The position numbers and the translations under genes were made by a program. The notes under the pieces were generated by a model, which made no database searches, was not told the DNA's origin, and saw nothing but the letters and a program-made list of their open reading frames with translations. From Didymodactylos carnosus (Eukaryota; Rotifera; Eurotatoria; Philodinida; Philodinidae), in assembly GCA_905250885.1 (NCBI GenBank), contig CAJNOQ010001562.1:1-30368 (forward strand): a stretch of 30,368 nt of DNA. The letters are read 5' to 3'. The first letter of the stretch is position 1. Every line of letters starts with the position of its first letter. Shown piece after piece: positions 11,601 through 20,993 of this stretch.

Positions 11601-12159
11601 TTATGTTTATGTTTATGCTATGTTGTTGGCATGTGAGTAAACCTCAATATACTCAATTCTGGTCGAATGTCTCTCAATTTACAGTTTTCCAGTCCTTCCT
11701 TCTCTTGAGAGAGAGAATACGAGAGTCCCATGAATTTTTCAAATATCCATTTAAAAAACCAAGTTGAAACTTATGAGGAAAACATCTAAAATTCATAAAA
11801 ATTCATAAACTCACAAATCAGGAAAAATCCAGAGATATAGATCTCTATCTGTAGTAAAGATGTCAGCATAAGCATGCAAAGGTTTGCTGTTGTCAGTTCA
11901 TGTATAATGAGTATTAGATCAAACTTGATCACAAAACTTCATAATCAGTAAATATCTTTTTAGCAATCCTTACATCTCTGTGAAAAATAGCGTTGGAGGA
12001 CTCGGAGTCGCTTAACTTGGGAGAAAAATCTATGGTTCAATAATTCAACAGTTTTTGTCAGTTCGTGATTCAGACATTGAAATTAAATAAACTCGTTTTT
12101 TCACTTCTTCAAGGTTAAAAATCTTTGAAAACGAAAGGTCATGACGAACTGTAATAAAA
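11601..12159. other. Spacer before the retrotransposon fragment
   Basis: Non-coding. It begins with a small stem, AACAACATA...TATGTTGTT, at about 11590-11628, and otherwise shows no supportable feature. Confidence 0.3.
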
Positions 12160-12730
12160 TTTGGCTTTTTAAGGGTGTTGTACAATCAATCCAATCTTCT
12201 TTCATCGCTATCACCGAAACGTGGCTTTGATTCAACTATTCCAAATGAAGATAGTTCTCTGAATGGATATAAAATTGAGCAAAAAGGCAGAGAGAGGGAA
12301 GGTGGTGACCGTCTTTTATACTACGAAAGCCGTCTGATCTTTCAGCGTTTATTAAACATCGAAAACAGTCAGTTTAAGATCATGTTTTTCACAGCGATAA
12401 TGCCAAAAATTGGTAGTGCGCTTTTGTCAGTGATATCTAATGGTGTTATGTACATATGTAATTTTTCTCTGTCAAATGATGTTTTTCCTGACAAGTGGAA
12501 ACTATACATCCGCTTTTAATGATGGTGATAATACACTTGCTACGAATTACAGACCCATTAGTTTTGTTGCCCGCAATGTCAAAAGTACTTGGGAGATTAG
12601 TATTTAATAAACTTTATGAGCATGCCAAGAAAAATAAATTTTTAACTTTTCTTCAGTCTGGATTAATGTCAAGGAGATTCTATAGTGGATCAGTTAGTAT
12701 ACTGTGCATAAGATTAGTGGAAATTTAGAT
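12160..12730 (+). pseudogene. Non-LTR retrotransposon fragment, endonuclease fused to RT by deletion
   Basis: The first part reads SFIAITETWL then, after a one-base frame shift near 12225, DSTIPNEDSSLNGYKI, a typical motif of the APE-type endonuclease of Jockey/CR1/L2 elements. About 50 codons later the text has jumped to the region just before the reverse transcriptase: KIGSALLSV, then SNDVFPDKWKL. After another frame shift comes TNYRPIS and then MSKVLGRLVFNKLYEH, the first conserved RT block. The bulk of the endonuclease and the RT catalytic YADD block are missing. The copy is dead: it has at least two frame shifts and a large internal deletion. It may be of the same family as the minus-strand RT piece at 15389-16981. 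Confidence 0.75.
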
Positions 12731-12769
12731 AATGGTACCCACAGGTCTTTTTCGATCTTTTTTTCGTAT

Positions 12770-13880
12770 TTATTGCATTATAATGCGTTAGGCATATCGG
12801 AATGCCTTGTAATGTGTTAGCTTTTCTATTGTGTTATACAGCGATAAATTTAGAAAAAACATGTCTTTAATGCATTGTAACGCATTAGCATAACGCGTTA
12901 TATGCTAAAAAATTGAAATTATAGTGTTATAATGCATTTTTGTCAACGACTTTCTCATATTTTTATAATGTTACAACGGTATAAATTCGACTAACGCGCT
13001 AATAGTTACAAGCCGTTACTAAATTTCTATCGCATTATAACACATTGCAACGCGTTATGCATGTTCTAACTCATTGTAAGGCTATAGAAATTCTTCACAC
13101 GTTTCAACGACATAAATTTATGGCATTACAATGCATTAACTGTTCAGGCGCTGTAACGCTATACGTGACAGTGGTAATAAGTGTGCTGTGGGAGTTTATG
13201 TCCTAAGGCTCAAGTCAGTAACGTATATGTCTAATATAGTTGAAGTAATTTTTCCCGGACCAACTTTCTAGAGGAATCAATTGGCAGTCTAAGAATTTTA
13301 TGCAAATGTGTCCTTTACGAGAAAACGTGTTTGTTTTGAATATTGTCTATCTCGTTGTAATGCATTAATACCTATCGTGTTATATCGAGTTCCATTTTCT
13401 TATCTCATTGCAATAAGATAGAAAAGAATAATGCATTGTAATCTAACAGATATTAACTCGTCACAATACGATATGCATTATTTAACGGGTTATAACGCTA
13501 TAAAAGATTTTTCCAAATTTATGGCTTTACAATTATATAAAACATCTAAGGTATTATAACGCATTATATTGAAGTAGAAAGCTCAAACGCGTTATAATAC
13601 ATTAGAATCTAACGTATTATAAGGCGGTAGACAAATCTAATTGCATTGTAACGAGATAAAAAATTGAAACGCATTATAATGCTATAAATTTATAGAGTTA
13701 GTAGTAGTAATGCAATGAAAACTTACAACGCCATAAATTCCTGAAAAATAACTTTGCAACGCGTTATAATACGACGGACTACGTCTATTGCGTTGTAATG
13801 AGATAAATCTATAGCGTTATAATACTATAATTTAAGAAAAAGCATGTTTTATAGAGTTATAACGCTATAAATAGAGAAAA
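12770..13880. repeat. Degenerate repeat array of CGTTATAAYGC-type words
   Basis: About 1.1 kb dominated by variations of GCATTRTAACGC, CGCGTTATAATGC and GCTATAAATTTA in both orientations. CGCGTTAT occurs near 12894, 13051, 13589 and 13759. The phrase ATAAATTTAGAAAAAACATG near 12844 returns in changed form near 13825. Spacing is irregular, so it is not a simple satellite. There is no open frame. It starts just after the retrotransposon fragment and ends before the 14-kb repeat cluster. Confidence 0.55.
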
Positions 13881-14003
13881 AAAGATCCTGTGAGTAATTT
13901 TATTCTTGCTGTTTTTCTTGATTATTCAAAAATGTTCGATAAGGCCCTGTTGCTTTGTTTTATAAATTGAAGTAAAAAGAAGAACTATTAAAATAGTTCT
14001 CGA

Positions 14004-14080
14004 GTTACTTAACGGGTGTTCCATAAAGAATGCCACTACTTGTATTTTGCACTTTTCTCTGTCAGTTTTGATAGTTGAGA
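14004..14080. repeat. Direct repeat copy 1 (GGGTGTTCCATAAAGAATG family)
   Basis: A 77-bp stretch starting GTTACTTAA and running through GGGTGTTCCATAAAGAATG to TTTTGATAGTTGAGA recurs at 17044-17120 in the same orientation with scattered substitutions. The first words resemble the ends of mariner-like elements, but no TA-flanked inverted partner was found. The two copies bracket about 3 kb of nested transposon material. Confidence 0.65.
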
Positions 14081-14086
14081 CCCATT

Positions 14087-14816
14087 CAATTCTCTACAAA
14101 ATTATATGAAAAAGTTCCTGTAAAATATAACCGTGAAATTCTATGCAGTCAACACTGCCATGCTCCCGAAAAAGCACATTTTCAAACTGACTGTTGCGTT
14201 TTGTGAATATTACGTCACTATTTGACTGGATATAGACGGGCTGAATACGCTGTTTTGTAGCCCTAGAAAAGCTCTGTAAGGCGAGTCGCAATTGAAAACT
14301 TCTGATGCTTAAACTAGCATGAACTTCGCCTTCTTTTTTCGTCTACCTTTTGGGTCTTTTCAGATTTACTGCTGAACTTGTTCGCAACCATGAACTAGTT
14401 GAATCAAAACGTAATTCTTATGGTCAAGTCTTTTACCAATTAGAAGAAAAATGCGTCTTCTATCATCCTAAAAAGACTAAACAGATGTAGAATAAAATTT
14501 CAGCAATAGAGAGAGGGTGCGAGATTGAAACCTTCATTTAATCCAAGCAAGTTTTCAAGGAAAATGGGCATTAGCCCTTCATCATCTAATTCGATCGACT
14601 TGCTTTGAGCGCTATGAGAAAGAACACAGCCGAAAACACAGGAAAACGTGCACCAGAGTGACTTGGCGTCTTCGTAGTCAGATGGGGCTAGATAATTGAT
14701 TTTGGGAAAAAGAGGATTGCAACGGTTCTCTTCACACGCATACTAGTATTGGCTGCATAGGATTTCACGATTGTATTTTACAGGAACTCTTTTCATATGA
14801 TTTTGTAGAGAATTGG
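14087..14816. repeat. Inverted-repeat-flanked segment
   Basis: A sequence of about 64 bp beginning CAATTCTCTACAAAATTATA (14087-14150) returns in reverse complement at 14750-14816 with few changes. A third, shorter copy in the first orientation lies at 15136-15178. The internal 600 bp has no convincing coding frame. It could be a foldback-type or MITE element, with the second arm shared with the palindrome that follows. Confidence 0.6.
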
Positions 14817-15178
14817 ATAGACTATAGAGTCCTGCGGGACAAACTTTTCTGTTGTCCCGTCCCGTAAGCCCGCTTCTGTGAGTAAATAATGTTGTCCCGA
14901 ACCCGTCTGTCCAGTGAAAAAATTTATGGGCTTTATTGTCCCGTCCCGGTTGACTTGACGGTACTGGCAAGGTCGGCCAGTACCGTTTGTTTTGGATTTT
15001 CAAATCTTTTCACTGGACAGACGGGTTCGGGACAACATTATTTACTCACGGAAGCGGGCTTACGGGACGGGACAAAAATTTTTATGTTCGGGCTCGGGCT
15101 TACGGGTTCGGGACAACAGAAAAGTTTGTCCCGCAATCCAATTCTCTACAAAATTATATGAAAAGAGTTCCTGTAAAA
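14776..15178. repeat. 403-bp GC-rich palindrome (foldback element)
   Basis: The two halves are reverse complements for most of their length. 14857-14922 pairs with 15007-15071 with one clear mismatch; 14834-14859 pairs with 15111-15134; 14776-14816 pairs with 15136-15178. The centre is a perfect 11-bp stem, ACGGTACTGGC (14958-14968) with GCCAGTACCGT (14976-14986), around a 7-base loop. The right half has about 40 extra bases of CCCGAACCCG type, while the left half has 14 extra bases including TAGAGTCCTGC, a hAT-like end. Overlapping open frames here are by-products of the repeat. TAGAGTCCTGCGGGACA is related to the start of the segment at 17150. Confidence 0.8.
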
Positions 15179-15260
15179 CCGATTTTGGCAGAAAAATTCT
15201 GATTTTTGGAACTTTTTCTGCCTCGTTTCTGCTCTTTTTGAATGGGGCAAAATTGAGCCC

Positions 15261-15369
15261 GGTCTGATTTGTGAACATCTGCAATTTACATAATATCTAG
15301 ATGTTCAGATATTCTGATATTCAAATGTTAGATATATTATGTAAACTGCAGATGTTCACAAATCAGACC
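15261..15369. repeat. 109-bp hairpin element
   Basis: GGTCTGATTTGTGAACATCT at 15261 is repeated in inverted form ending at 15369. The arms are about 39 and 41 bp with two or three small differences, and the loop is about 29 bp. The words GGCAAAATT lie on both sides a few bases away. It is small, AT-rich and codes for nothing, as expected of a MITE, but no exact target duplication could be fixed. Confidence 0.6.
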
Positions 15370-15388
15370 CTACTGGCAAAATTAACTC

Positions 15389-16981
15389 TCATTTGATTAG
15401 CAACATGTCATATTTCCGTTCTGTGCCTCTAAGTCTTGCCCATTTGTAGTATGGAAAAATATTCGAAAAGGTGTTCATTTGTTGAAGTTCAATGGCCAGT
15501 ACATTCCATTGTCTTACAACCAACGGAAACAAAAAATTTTTAAATTTTTCAAAACGTGTATGAAACAGATTTAGTTGGCCACTCTTTTTTGAACGTAATC
15601 GTATATTCACAACCGGTTGATGGGTAATTCTGTGAATTAGAAATGGTGCAGTCTTTATATTTTAAAGCAGAGTAAATTTTTGTTTATGGCAAATATATGT
15701 TCAGCTGGAATTCAACCAAGAGTATCTGGAGTACTCTCTATCTGGAGCTTAATCGCATGATCCCGCTGATTGTTGTTGCAGCTTTATACTGTAGGTCGAG
15801 GACTGGTTTCAAGTAAGACGGAACGTTGTCATTGTTGTTCATTAAATGCAGTTGTTGTTGTTAAATGCAGTTCTTTTAAGTACGCGTAAACTAGAGACCT
15901 GCAACCCGACCCGAACCCGATCCGATTCGGGTTAAGATGCTATCGGGTCGGGTTCGGGTTAAGATGTTGTCGGGTCTGGTCAGGTTCGGGTGAACATTGT
16001 GCGGCGCAATTTAAAATATAAATAACTTCAATTTTGTATTACTTGTTGAAAAGTTAAGACTACTGGAATTTTCAGCTGAAATACTTATTTCAGAACAACT
16101 GCATTCGCTAACGAGGTAAGGTGTTCAGATGCCCAACTCCGTTTTTAATGATATTATGCCAGTTAATAGAGGAAAGTGAGGAGATAAAAACTCTCAAAGG
16201 AGGACCCATATCAATTCTTTCAAAAGTTATGAATTTTTTGTTCTAAAGGAACACTGTGTGTAGTAACAGTAATAATTCTGTAACCCAGTCAGAACAAAGA
16301 ATTAAGAAGTGAAATTATCTTTTGTACTTTCGTTAATAGTCTGCTAATATTACAGAAAATTTGAGCGCTATATTTTCCTAAATTCGCTTGCCATTGAACT
16401 TCCTGAAGGCAAACAATGTTTTTCCAAACCGCACAATTTTCAATGATAACATTTCTCTTTTATTAGAGGTGATATTGAGAATTTAGAAAGATATAACGTT
16501 CAGATTTTCTGGAATATTAGCAGACTATTAGCAAAAGGACACTCACCTGAAATGCGATGCCCTCCGCTAAATAAATAGGTAAATGAAAAGACATAAACTA
16601 AATAATAAAACAAAAGAGTAAAAATTTATCGGGTCGGGTTCGGGCTAAGTGGTTGTCGGGTCTGGTCGGGTTCAGGTTACGTTTTCTTAACTGGTGCAGG
16701 TCTCTAGCGTAAACTGCCTCGGCATACGTTATTAGTGATAACAGATATGATTTGAAGATTTGATCAAGGGTGAATGTGCTTAACATTTGCTTGTGTCTAC
16801 GCATAAGATGCAAAACATAGTTACACTTTGTAACTTCCGTAACGTGCAAAGACCAATCAAGACATTTTGTGAGATGTATTCTTAAATATTTATGATTATC
16901 AACAAAATCAATAATCGTAGCTCCTTCGTATAGCGGCTGCGTTATACTTTCTCCAAACGATATCGCCACATATTTTTTCAA
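15389..16981 (-). pseudogene. C-terminal part of a non-LTR reverse transcriptase, split by a hAT element
   Basis: Two blocks on the minus strand belong to one former ORF2. The upstream block (about 16716-16981) has HKYLRIHLTKCLDWSLHV followed by LMRRHKQMLSTFTLDQIFKS and ends in YAEAVYA. That is the thumb-side region after the RT catalytic core, matching the usual YLGI.L...L.W..H pattern. The downstream block (15389-15610) has FKNFLFPLVVRQWNVLA, the common C-terminal FFPR..W..LP motif of Jockey/CR1-type elements. Between them the frame is broken, and the hAT element at 15892-16706 is inserted. The catalytic YADD motif and endonuclease are not present. The copy is inactive. Confidence 0.72.
15892..16706. 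mobile_element. Non-autonomous hAT element (815 bp) inserted in an RT pseudogene
   Basis: Perfect 12-bp terminal inverted repeats TAGAGACCTGCA and TGCAGGTCTCTA are flanked by identical 8-bp duplications GCGTAAAC (15884-15891 and 16707-16714). Both lengths fit the hAT superfamily. Next to each end lies a GC-rich tract of CCCGACCCGAACCCG words, on the right as CGGGTCGGGTTCGGG, which makes long subterminal inverted repeats. The 600-bp middle is AT-rich with no transposase. The intact duplications show that the element inserted after the retrotransposon, giving a relative date. Confidence 0.9.
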
Positions 16982-17043
16982 GTACTTCTGTTTATTGCCG
17001 ATGGCGTTGAAGTTTGTCCGTTAATAATGGTTACACATTATCT

Positions 17044-17120
17044 GTTACTTAAAGGGTGTTCCATAAAGAATGACACGGTTTGCATTTTTCGCTTTTCTTT
17101 GCCAGTTTTGATAGTTGAGA
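17044..17120. repeat. Direct repeat copy 2 (GGGTGTTCCATAAAGAATG family)
   Basis: Second copy of the 77-bp repeat at 14004-14080, same strand, roughly four fifths identical by eye. After its end the two copies diverge: copy 1 continues into the CAATTCTCTAC repeat, while copy 2 continues into a CCTGCGGGACA-type GC-rich segment. Confidence 0.65.
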
Positions 17121-17149
17121 CTTGGACTTTTTTCCAAAAGATAGTCCAT

Positions 17150-17330
17150 TAGACTCCTGCGGGACAGCTTCGAGCCCATCGAATCTGTTCCGTCCCGTGG
17201 AACAGACGGGGTCGGGTCAAAAATAATTTACGGACTTGGGCTTCTGGGCTTGGGGTAAGAAAAAACTTTCACGGGTTCGGGCTTACGGAATCGGAACAAG
17301 TTGCAGAAAAATGTTGTTCCGTCAGTTTTC
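17150..17330. mobile_element. Fragment related to the GC-rich hAT-like palindrome
   Basis: Begins TAGACTCCTGCGGGACAGC, close to TAGAGTCCTGCGGGACAAAC at 14825, and contains CGGGTTCGGGCTTACGG, also found near 15085-15105. A small perfect stem, CTGTTCC...GGAACAG, lies near 17186-17206. The far end does not match the start, so one terminus is lost or diverged. No coding capacity. Confidence 0.5.
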
Positions 17331-17573
17331 TCTTTTGATTATAATTATACTGCAACTTAAAATGTTTAATTCTTGTAATACTATCAAGTTAATACAAATT
17401 TAATATCAGTAGGCAACGATCTTTGAAATAATTTCATAGTTGCAGCTAGTTTTAGAATTTTATTCTACAAAACTTGATATTTCGACCATTCACGGTCATT
17501 GTCAAAAGTGAAAATGTACACACAAGACGTAACAGTACTGAACGACCTGTACCATTTAGTATTGGTTCTTACT

Positions 17574-17714
17574 CGGCGTTACTTTATCAAGTAAAATAAC
17601 GAAGTTATTTACTAGTTACTAGTAACGAAAATAACTAGATTAGGTAGGTACTTCTTTACTAGTAACGAGTAACTAAGTTCGTTACTAATTACAAATAAAG
17701 TAAAGATAAAGTGC
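17574..17714. repeat. AGTAAC-rich MITE-like repeat
   Basis: Contains several copies of ACTAGTAACGA, GTTACTAGT and AACGAGTAAC in both orientations. The ends GGCGTTACTTTATC and GATAAAGTGCCACC are imperfect inverted copies. Such AGTAAC-repeat elements are known as short non-autonomous DNA transposons. No exact target duplication was found. Confidence 0.45.
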
Positions 17715-17719
17715 CACCC

Positions 17720-18388
17720 CCTATTCACTAGTGAGAATTTCAAAGTCATTTGGTATAATCAAACGTCCAGTCGCCTGATAATGTCTACCAACGGCCGACA
17801 GTAACAGCGTAATACGTACGCTACAGCTCTAATGAGTTTTTCCTTTTTTCTTTTTATTCTGTTCGTGTATTAACAAGTTGCTTCTTTTATTTTCTTCTGA
17901 CAACAAAGTTTATGACAACTCGGGGGCGTCTCGTATGTTATAAATGACACTATGCTTCGAAAAGAATTCGAAGAGGAATCTTTCGTCCCCGTTTCTCAAT
18001 ACTAATCGACATTCTTTAAATTATTCTCTAAAGAGTCTTGTCTTTTTTTTCTTGACTATTTTTCTCTAGAGTAATTTGTCAAGATTCTCTAAGATTTTTT
18101 TTCTTTTTTCTTTTGTAGATAGAAAAACTGTACACTTGCCAGCCCTGCATTAGATGGACATGGACAAGTTGAAAATTTTTTAAATTGTTTTCAAAGCAAG
18201 GATCTGATTGGACACTAGTGATAAGATGTTTGACCATAAGAAAGAAAGGAACAAACAAACAGAATATATGTAGTCTATATCTTTTTTTCTGCTTTTCTCA
18301 GCACATGTTTTTACTTACACTGAACAAAGAAAAACGTGTTTATCTCGGTATTCTATTGAACAAACGCGATCAACAAATAACAATAAGG
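17720..18388. other. Spacer between repeats
   Basis: No gene supported. The plus-strand open frame at 18185-18433 runs into the hAT fragment that follows and shows no recognisable protein character. Confidence 0.3.
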
Positions 18389-18559
18389 CAGAGATTAGTA
18401 ACTCCGGCTAAGTTCGACTCCAACTGTACTTAAAGAAGTTCAGCTCCTATAGGAACTTATTTTGTCCTGATTCATTTTCTTCTTTATTTTATTAGCAATT
18501 GTTTATTTTGCTTTTGTTTACGAAAGTACACACAAAAATAGTCATTTTAATAATTCAAC
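18389..18559. mobile_element. Truncated copy of the 5392 hAT MITE family
   Basis: From CAGAGATTAGTAACTCCGG onward the order of words follows the element at 5392: TTCGACTCCAACT, ATTTTGTC, TTCATTTTCTTCTTTA, GCTTTTGTTTAC, AAGTACACACAAAA. Similarity fades after AATTCAAC near 18559, so the right end is missing and no target duplication can be shown. Two copies in one window indicate a dispersed family. Confidence 0.7.
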
Positions 18560-19723
18560 AAAAAAAGGAAATTGTCAGACTTGTACAGGATTTTTCAATG
18601 GCGTATTTCTCTTTTTCTCGATGATGGCAATCTGTTGTTAAAAGCACCAGTTTTACATAGAAGAGCCACCTCTAAATGGCAAACTTTATTTCTCTCTTAA
18701 ATTCGAGGTAGAGAGAAATACACTGAAGCGAACATACTAGTCACAAGTCTACGACAGTAATAGAGTAAGTTCGAAAGAAAAAGCTCTCGTTTAGTTAAAA
18801 GTAGTTATGGTAAAATATTTTCAACGTACGATGAAAAAGTGAACAAAGATTCACAATTTTACACTATTTTCAGCTTTGTTCTATTATTTTCACTATTAGA
18901 GACTATCTTCCACTGTCCTACTGACACCATGCTTTAAATATTAATTGATAGTTTAATACAAAAGCGATCTTTTAGATATATGTTGTATTATGGTTCGAGT
19001 GCCATGTTGTACTTTGTATGTTTAGAAGTTATTCAATAGCGAATAAAGTACACTACGAAAAAAGAGGTGCACTTAGGCGCTTCAAAGAGAACCTCACTTT
19101 TAGTCAATAATAAGATATTTTCATGTAAAAGAAGCATCACAATGACTTGCAAAGGCGCCAAAACGTATCTCTCCATTTCTCTTGCCAGAGATGTCTTGAC
19201 TAGGTACCAGAATGACTTTGTATCTAACAAGAGTCTCGACGCATTCCAGATGCTTTGAATGTGAGTACATAATTTATCCGTGGCTTATGGGTGACTAGAT
19301 GTCTTAGTCGTAGCTGGTACCTTGTGCATTTCTGATGCGTTAGTAATGTCTATGGAAAGCATCTAAGCTATTTTTATCAAAAAAAAATAGTAACTTAGAG
19401 ATATTTTGTTAAGACATCACGGCGATTAACAGTAAAAAAGACGATTAAATGTGTCTAGCGTGTCTGAACACACTATGGAAGCCATCAGGGTGGTTTATCA
19501 ACACATTTTTGTTTTGAGTTTATTTAATAACTCGAAGATAGTACATTCTAGTAGATAATTAATATACTATTTTAATTAGAAGAAGGTTACATCGTTGATG
19601 TAAAAATTAAATTTTTTTTTGCTAACAGCGATATAAACTAATCAACAAAGACTTGATAAGAAATGTGTATAATTCAAAAAAATAAATCAAATTAATAAAA
19701 GTGTTGTGAAGAAGAAATTATAT
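18560..19723. other. Spacer downstream of the racemase-family gene
   Basis: No supportable exon. Overlapping open frames on both strands at 19033-19258 have no recognisable motif. A minus-strand AATAAA at 19524-19519, about 200 nt after the stop codon of the racemase-family gene, is a candidate polyadenylation signal. Confidence 0.35.
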
Positions 19724-20993
19724 TTATATATCTTTTGTTTTAGTTTCATTTTCTATCCATGGTAACTTATTTATATCGATATTACCACCGCACAAAATAA
19801 CGCCAATATTTTTGATATTTTTGTCTAATGTTTTCAGTTGATCAGATAATATGGCAGCTAAGGCACAGCCACTGGCTAATTCAACAACTAATTTTAATCG
19901 TTCGAATGCAAATTTTGTTGCAGCTATCATACTCGCATCATCTATAGTAAAAACTTCTTTTTCAACTAAATCACACATAATAGGAAATGTTATTTCACCA
20001 CATTGTTGAAGTCGTATTGCTAAAAAATATTTAGCACATTAATTATTAAACGAAAATCAGTAAACAGACACAATGTACCTTCAGCCTTTGTATTTAAAAA
20101 TGCCGGAGGATTTGGCCATAAACGTTCACATGATTTCAAACACTCACTAAGCATTTTTCCTTCAGGTACACACGCATATATTCGAATATTTGGATTAATT
20201 TGTTTCGCATAAATTGCAATACCCTAAAATAAACTAAAATTAAAACAACAAATATTCATCATGAAAAATTGGTACCGATATCATGCCACCTCCGCTGACA
20301 GGCACGAAAATAGCATCCAAATCTTCAACTTGCTTTAAGAATTCTACAGCAATCGTTCCTTGACCTAAAATTTAAATGTATAAAAGTTTTAACTTTCATT
20401 TTTATAAAAGATATTAATTGTATAATAGAAATATTTAGAAATTAGTTTAAGCTTTTATTAAAGAATGGAGAGTAGCACAAGCGGCCGAAGCCATACAGCG
20501 CAAATTAGAAATTACCAGCTATGACGTCAGGATGATCAAAAGGTGGTACAATCATATAATTTTTTTCATGTCCAATTTTATTGCATGTTTCTAATCTTGC
20601 AGCAGGCGTTGGTGGACATAAAACCAGCTCTGCATTATAACTTTCAATGGCATTTGTTTTCACTAAAGGTGTTCCCACAGGTACAACGACTGAACATGGA
20701 AGATTAACACTTTTTGCGCTCCAAGCTAACGCTTGACCATGATTTCCCGAAGAATGAGTAACAAAACCACTGATACTAATCTCTTTGTTTTCAAGTGCTT
20801 TAATTACAGTATTCAATGCACCACGACACTTAAATGAACCGGTTTTATGGAGATTTTCACATTTAAGGTAAATATTACGTCCAGTCAAATCATTCAAACA
20901 TGTACTGGTGACCACAGGTGTCACACATAGTTTCGAACGAATGCGATTGACAGCCAGCACAATGTCAACTAATGATGGACGCTCCGACATCAT
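19724..20993 (-). CDS. SRR: Serine racemase / serine-threonine dehydratase family enzyme
   Basis: Fold-type II PLP enzyme that would racemise or deaminate serine or threonine in the cytosol. Exons 20516-20993, 20276-20364, 20079-20223 and 19724-20019 join in frame through introns of 151, 52 and 59 bp and give 335 residues, against about 340 for mammalian serine racemase. The PLP lysine is K55 in KTGSFKCRGAL; S82 in THSSGNHGQALA matches the second catalytic residue of serine racemase. The phosphate loop is VPVSGGGMIS (about 180-189), with Ser in place of the first Gly. The end has FERLKLVVELASG and GVILCGGNID, both family hallmarks. Oddly, the segment that holds the divalent-metal ligands in mammals (AAEPSNADD) reads ACVPEGKML, so the Glu and Asp ligands are absent. 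The reaction therefore cannot be fixed: racemase, dehydratase or another D-amino-acid enzyme are all possible. Either of two adjacent ATGs could be the start. The gene appears intact. Confidence 0.88.

Noticed and set aside
14743-15284. Five overlapping open frames rich in GSGLTGRD-like text
   Set aside because: They arise from the GC-rich palindrome read in several frames and on both strands; not proteins.
19033-19258. Overlapping open frames on both strands
   Set aside because: No family motif, no splice context, and mutual overlap suggests chance.
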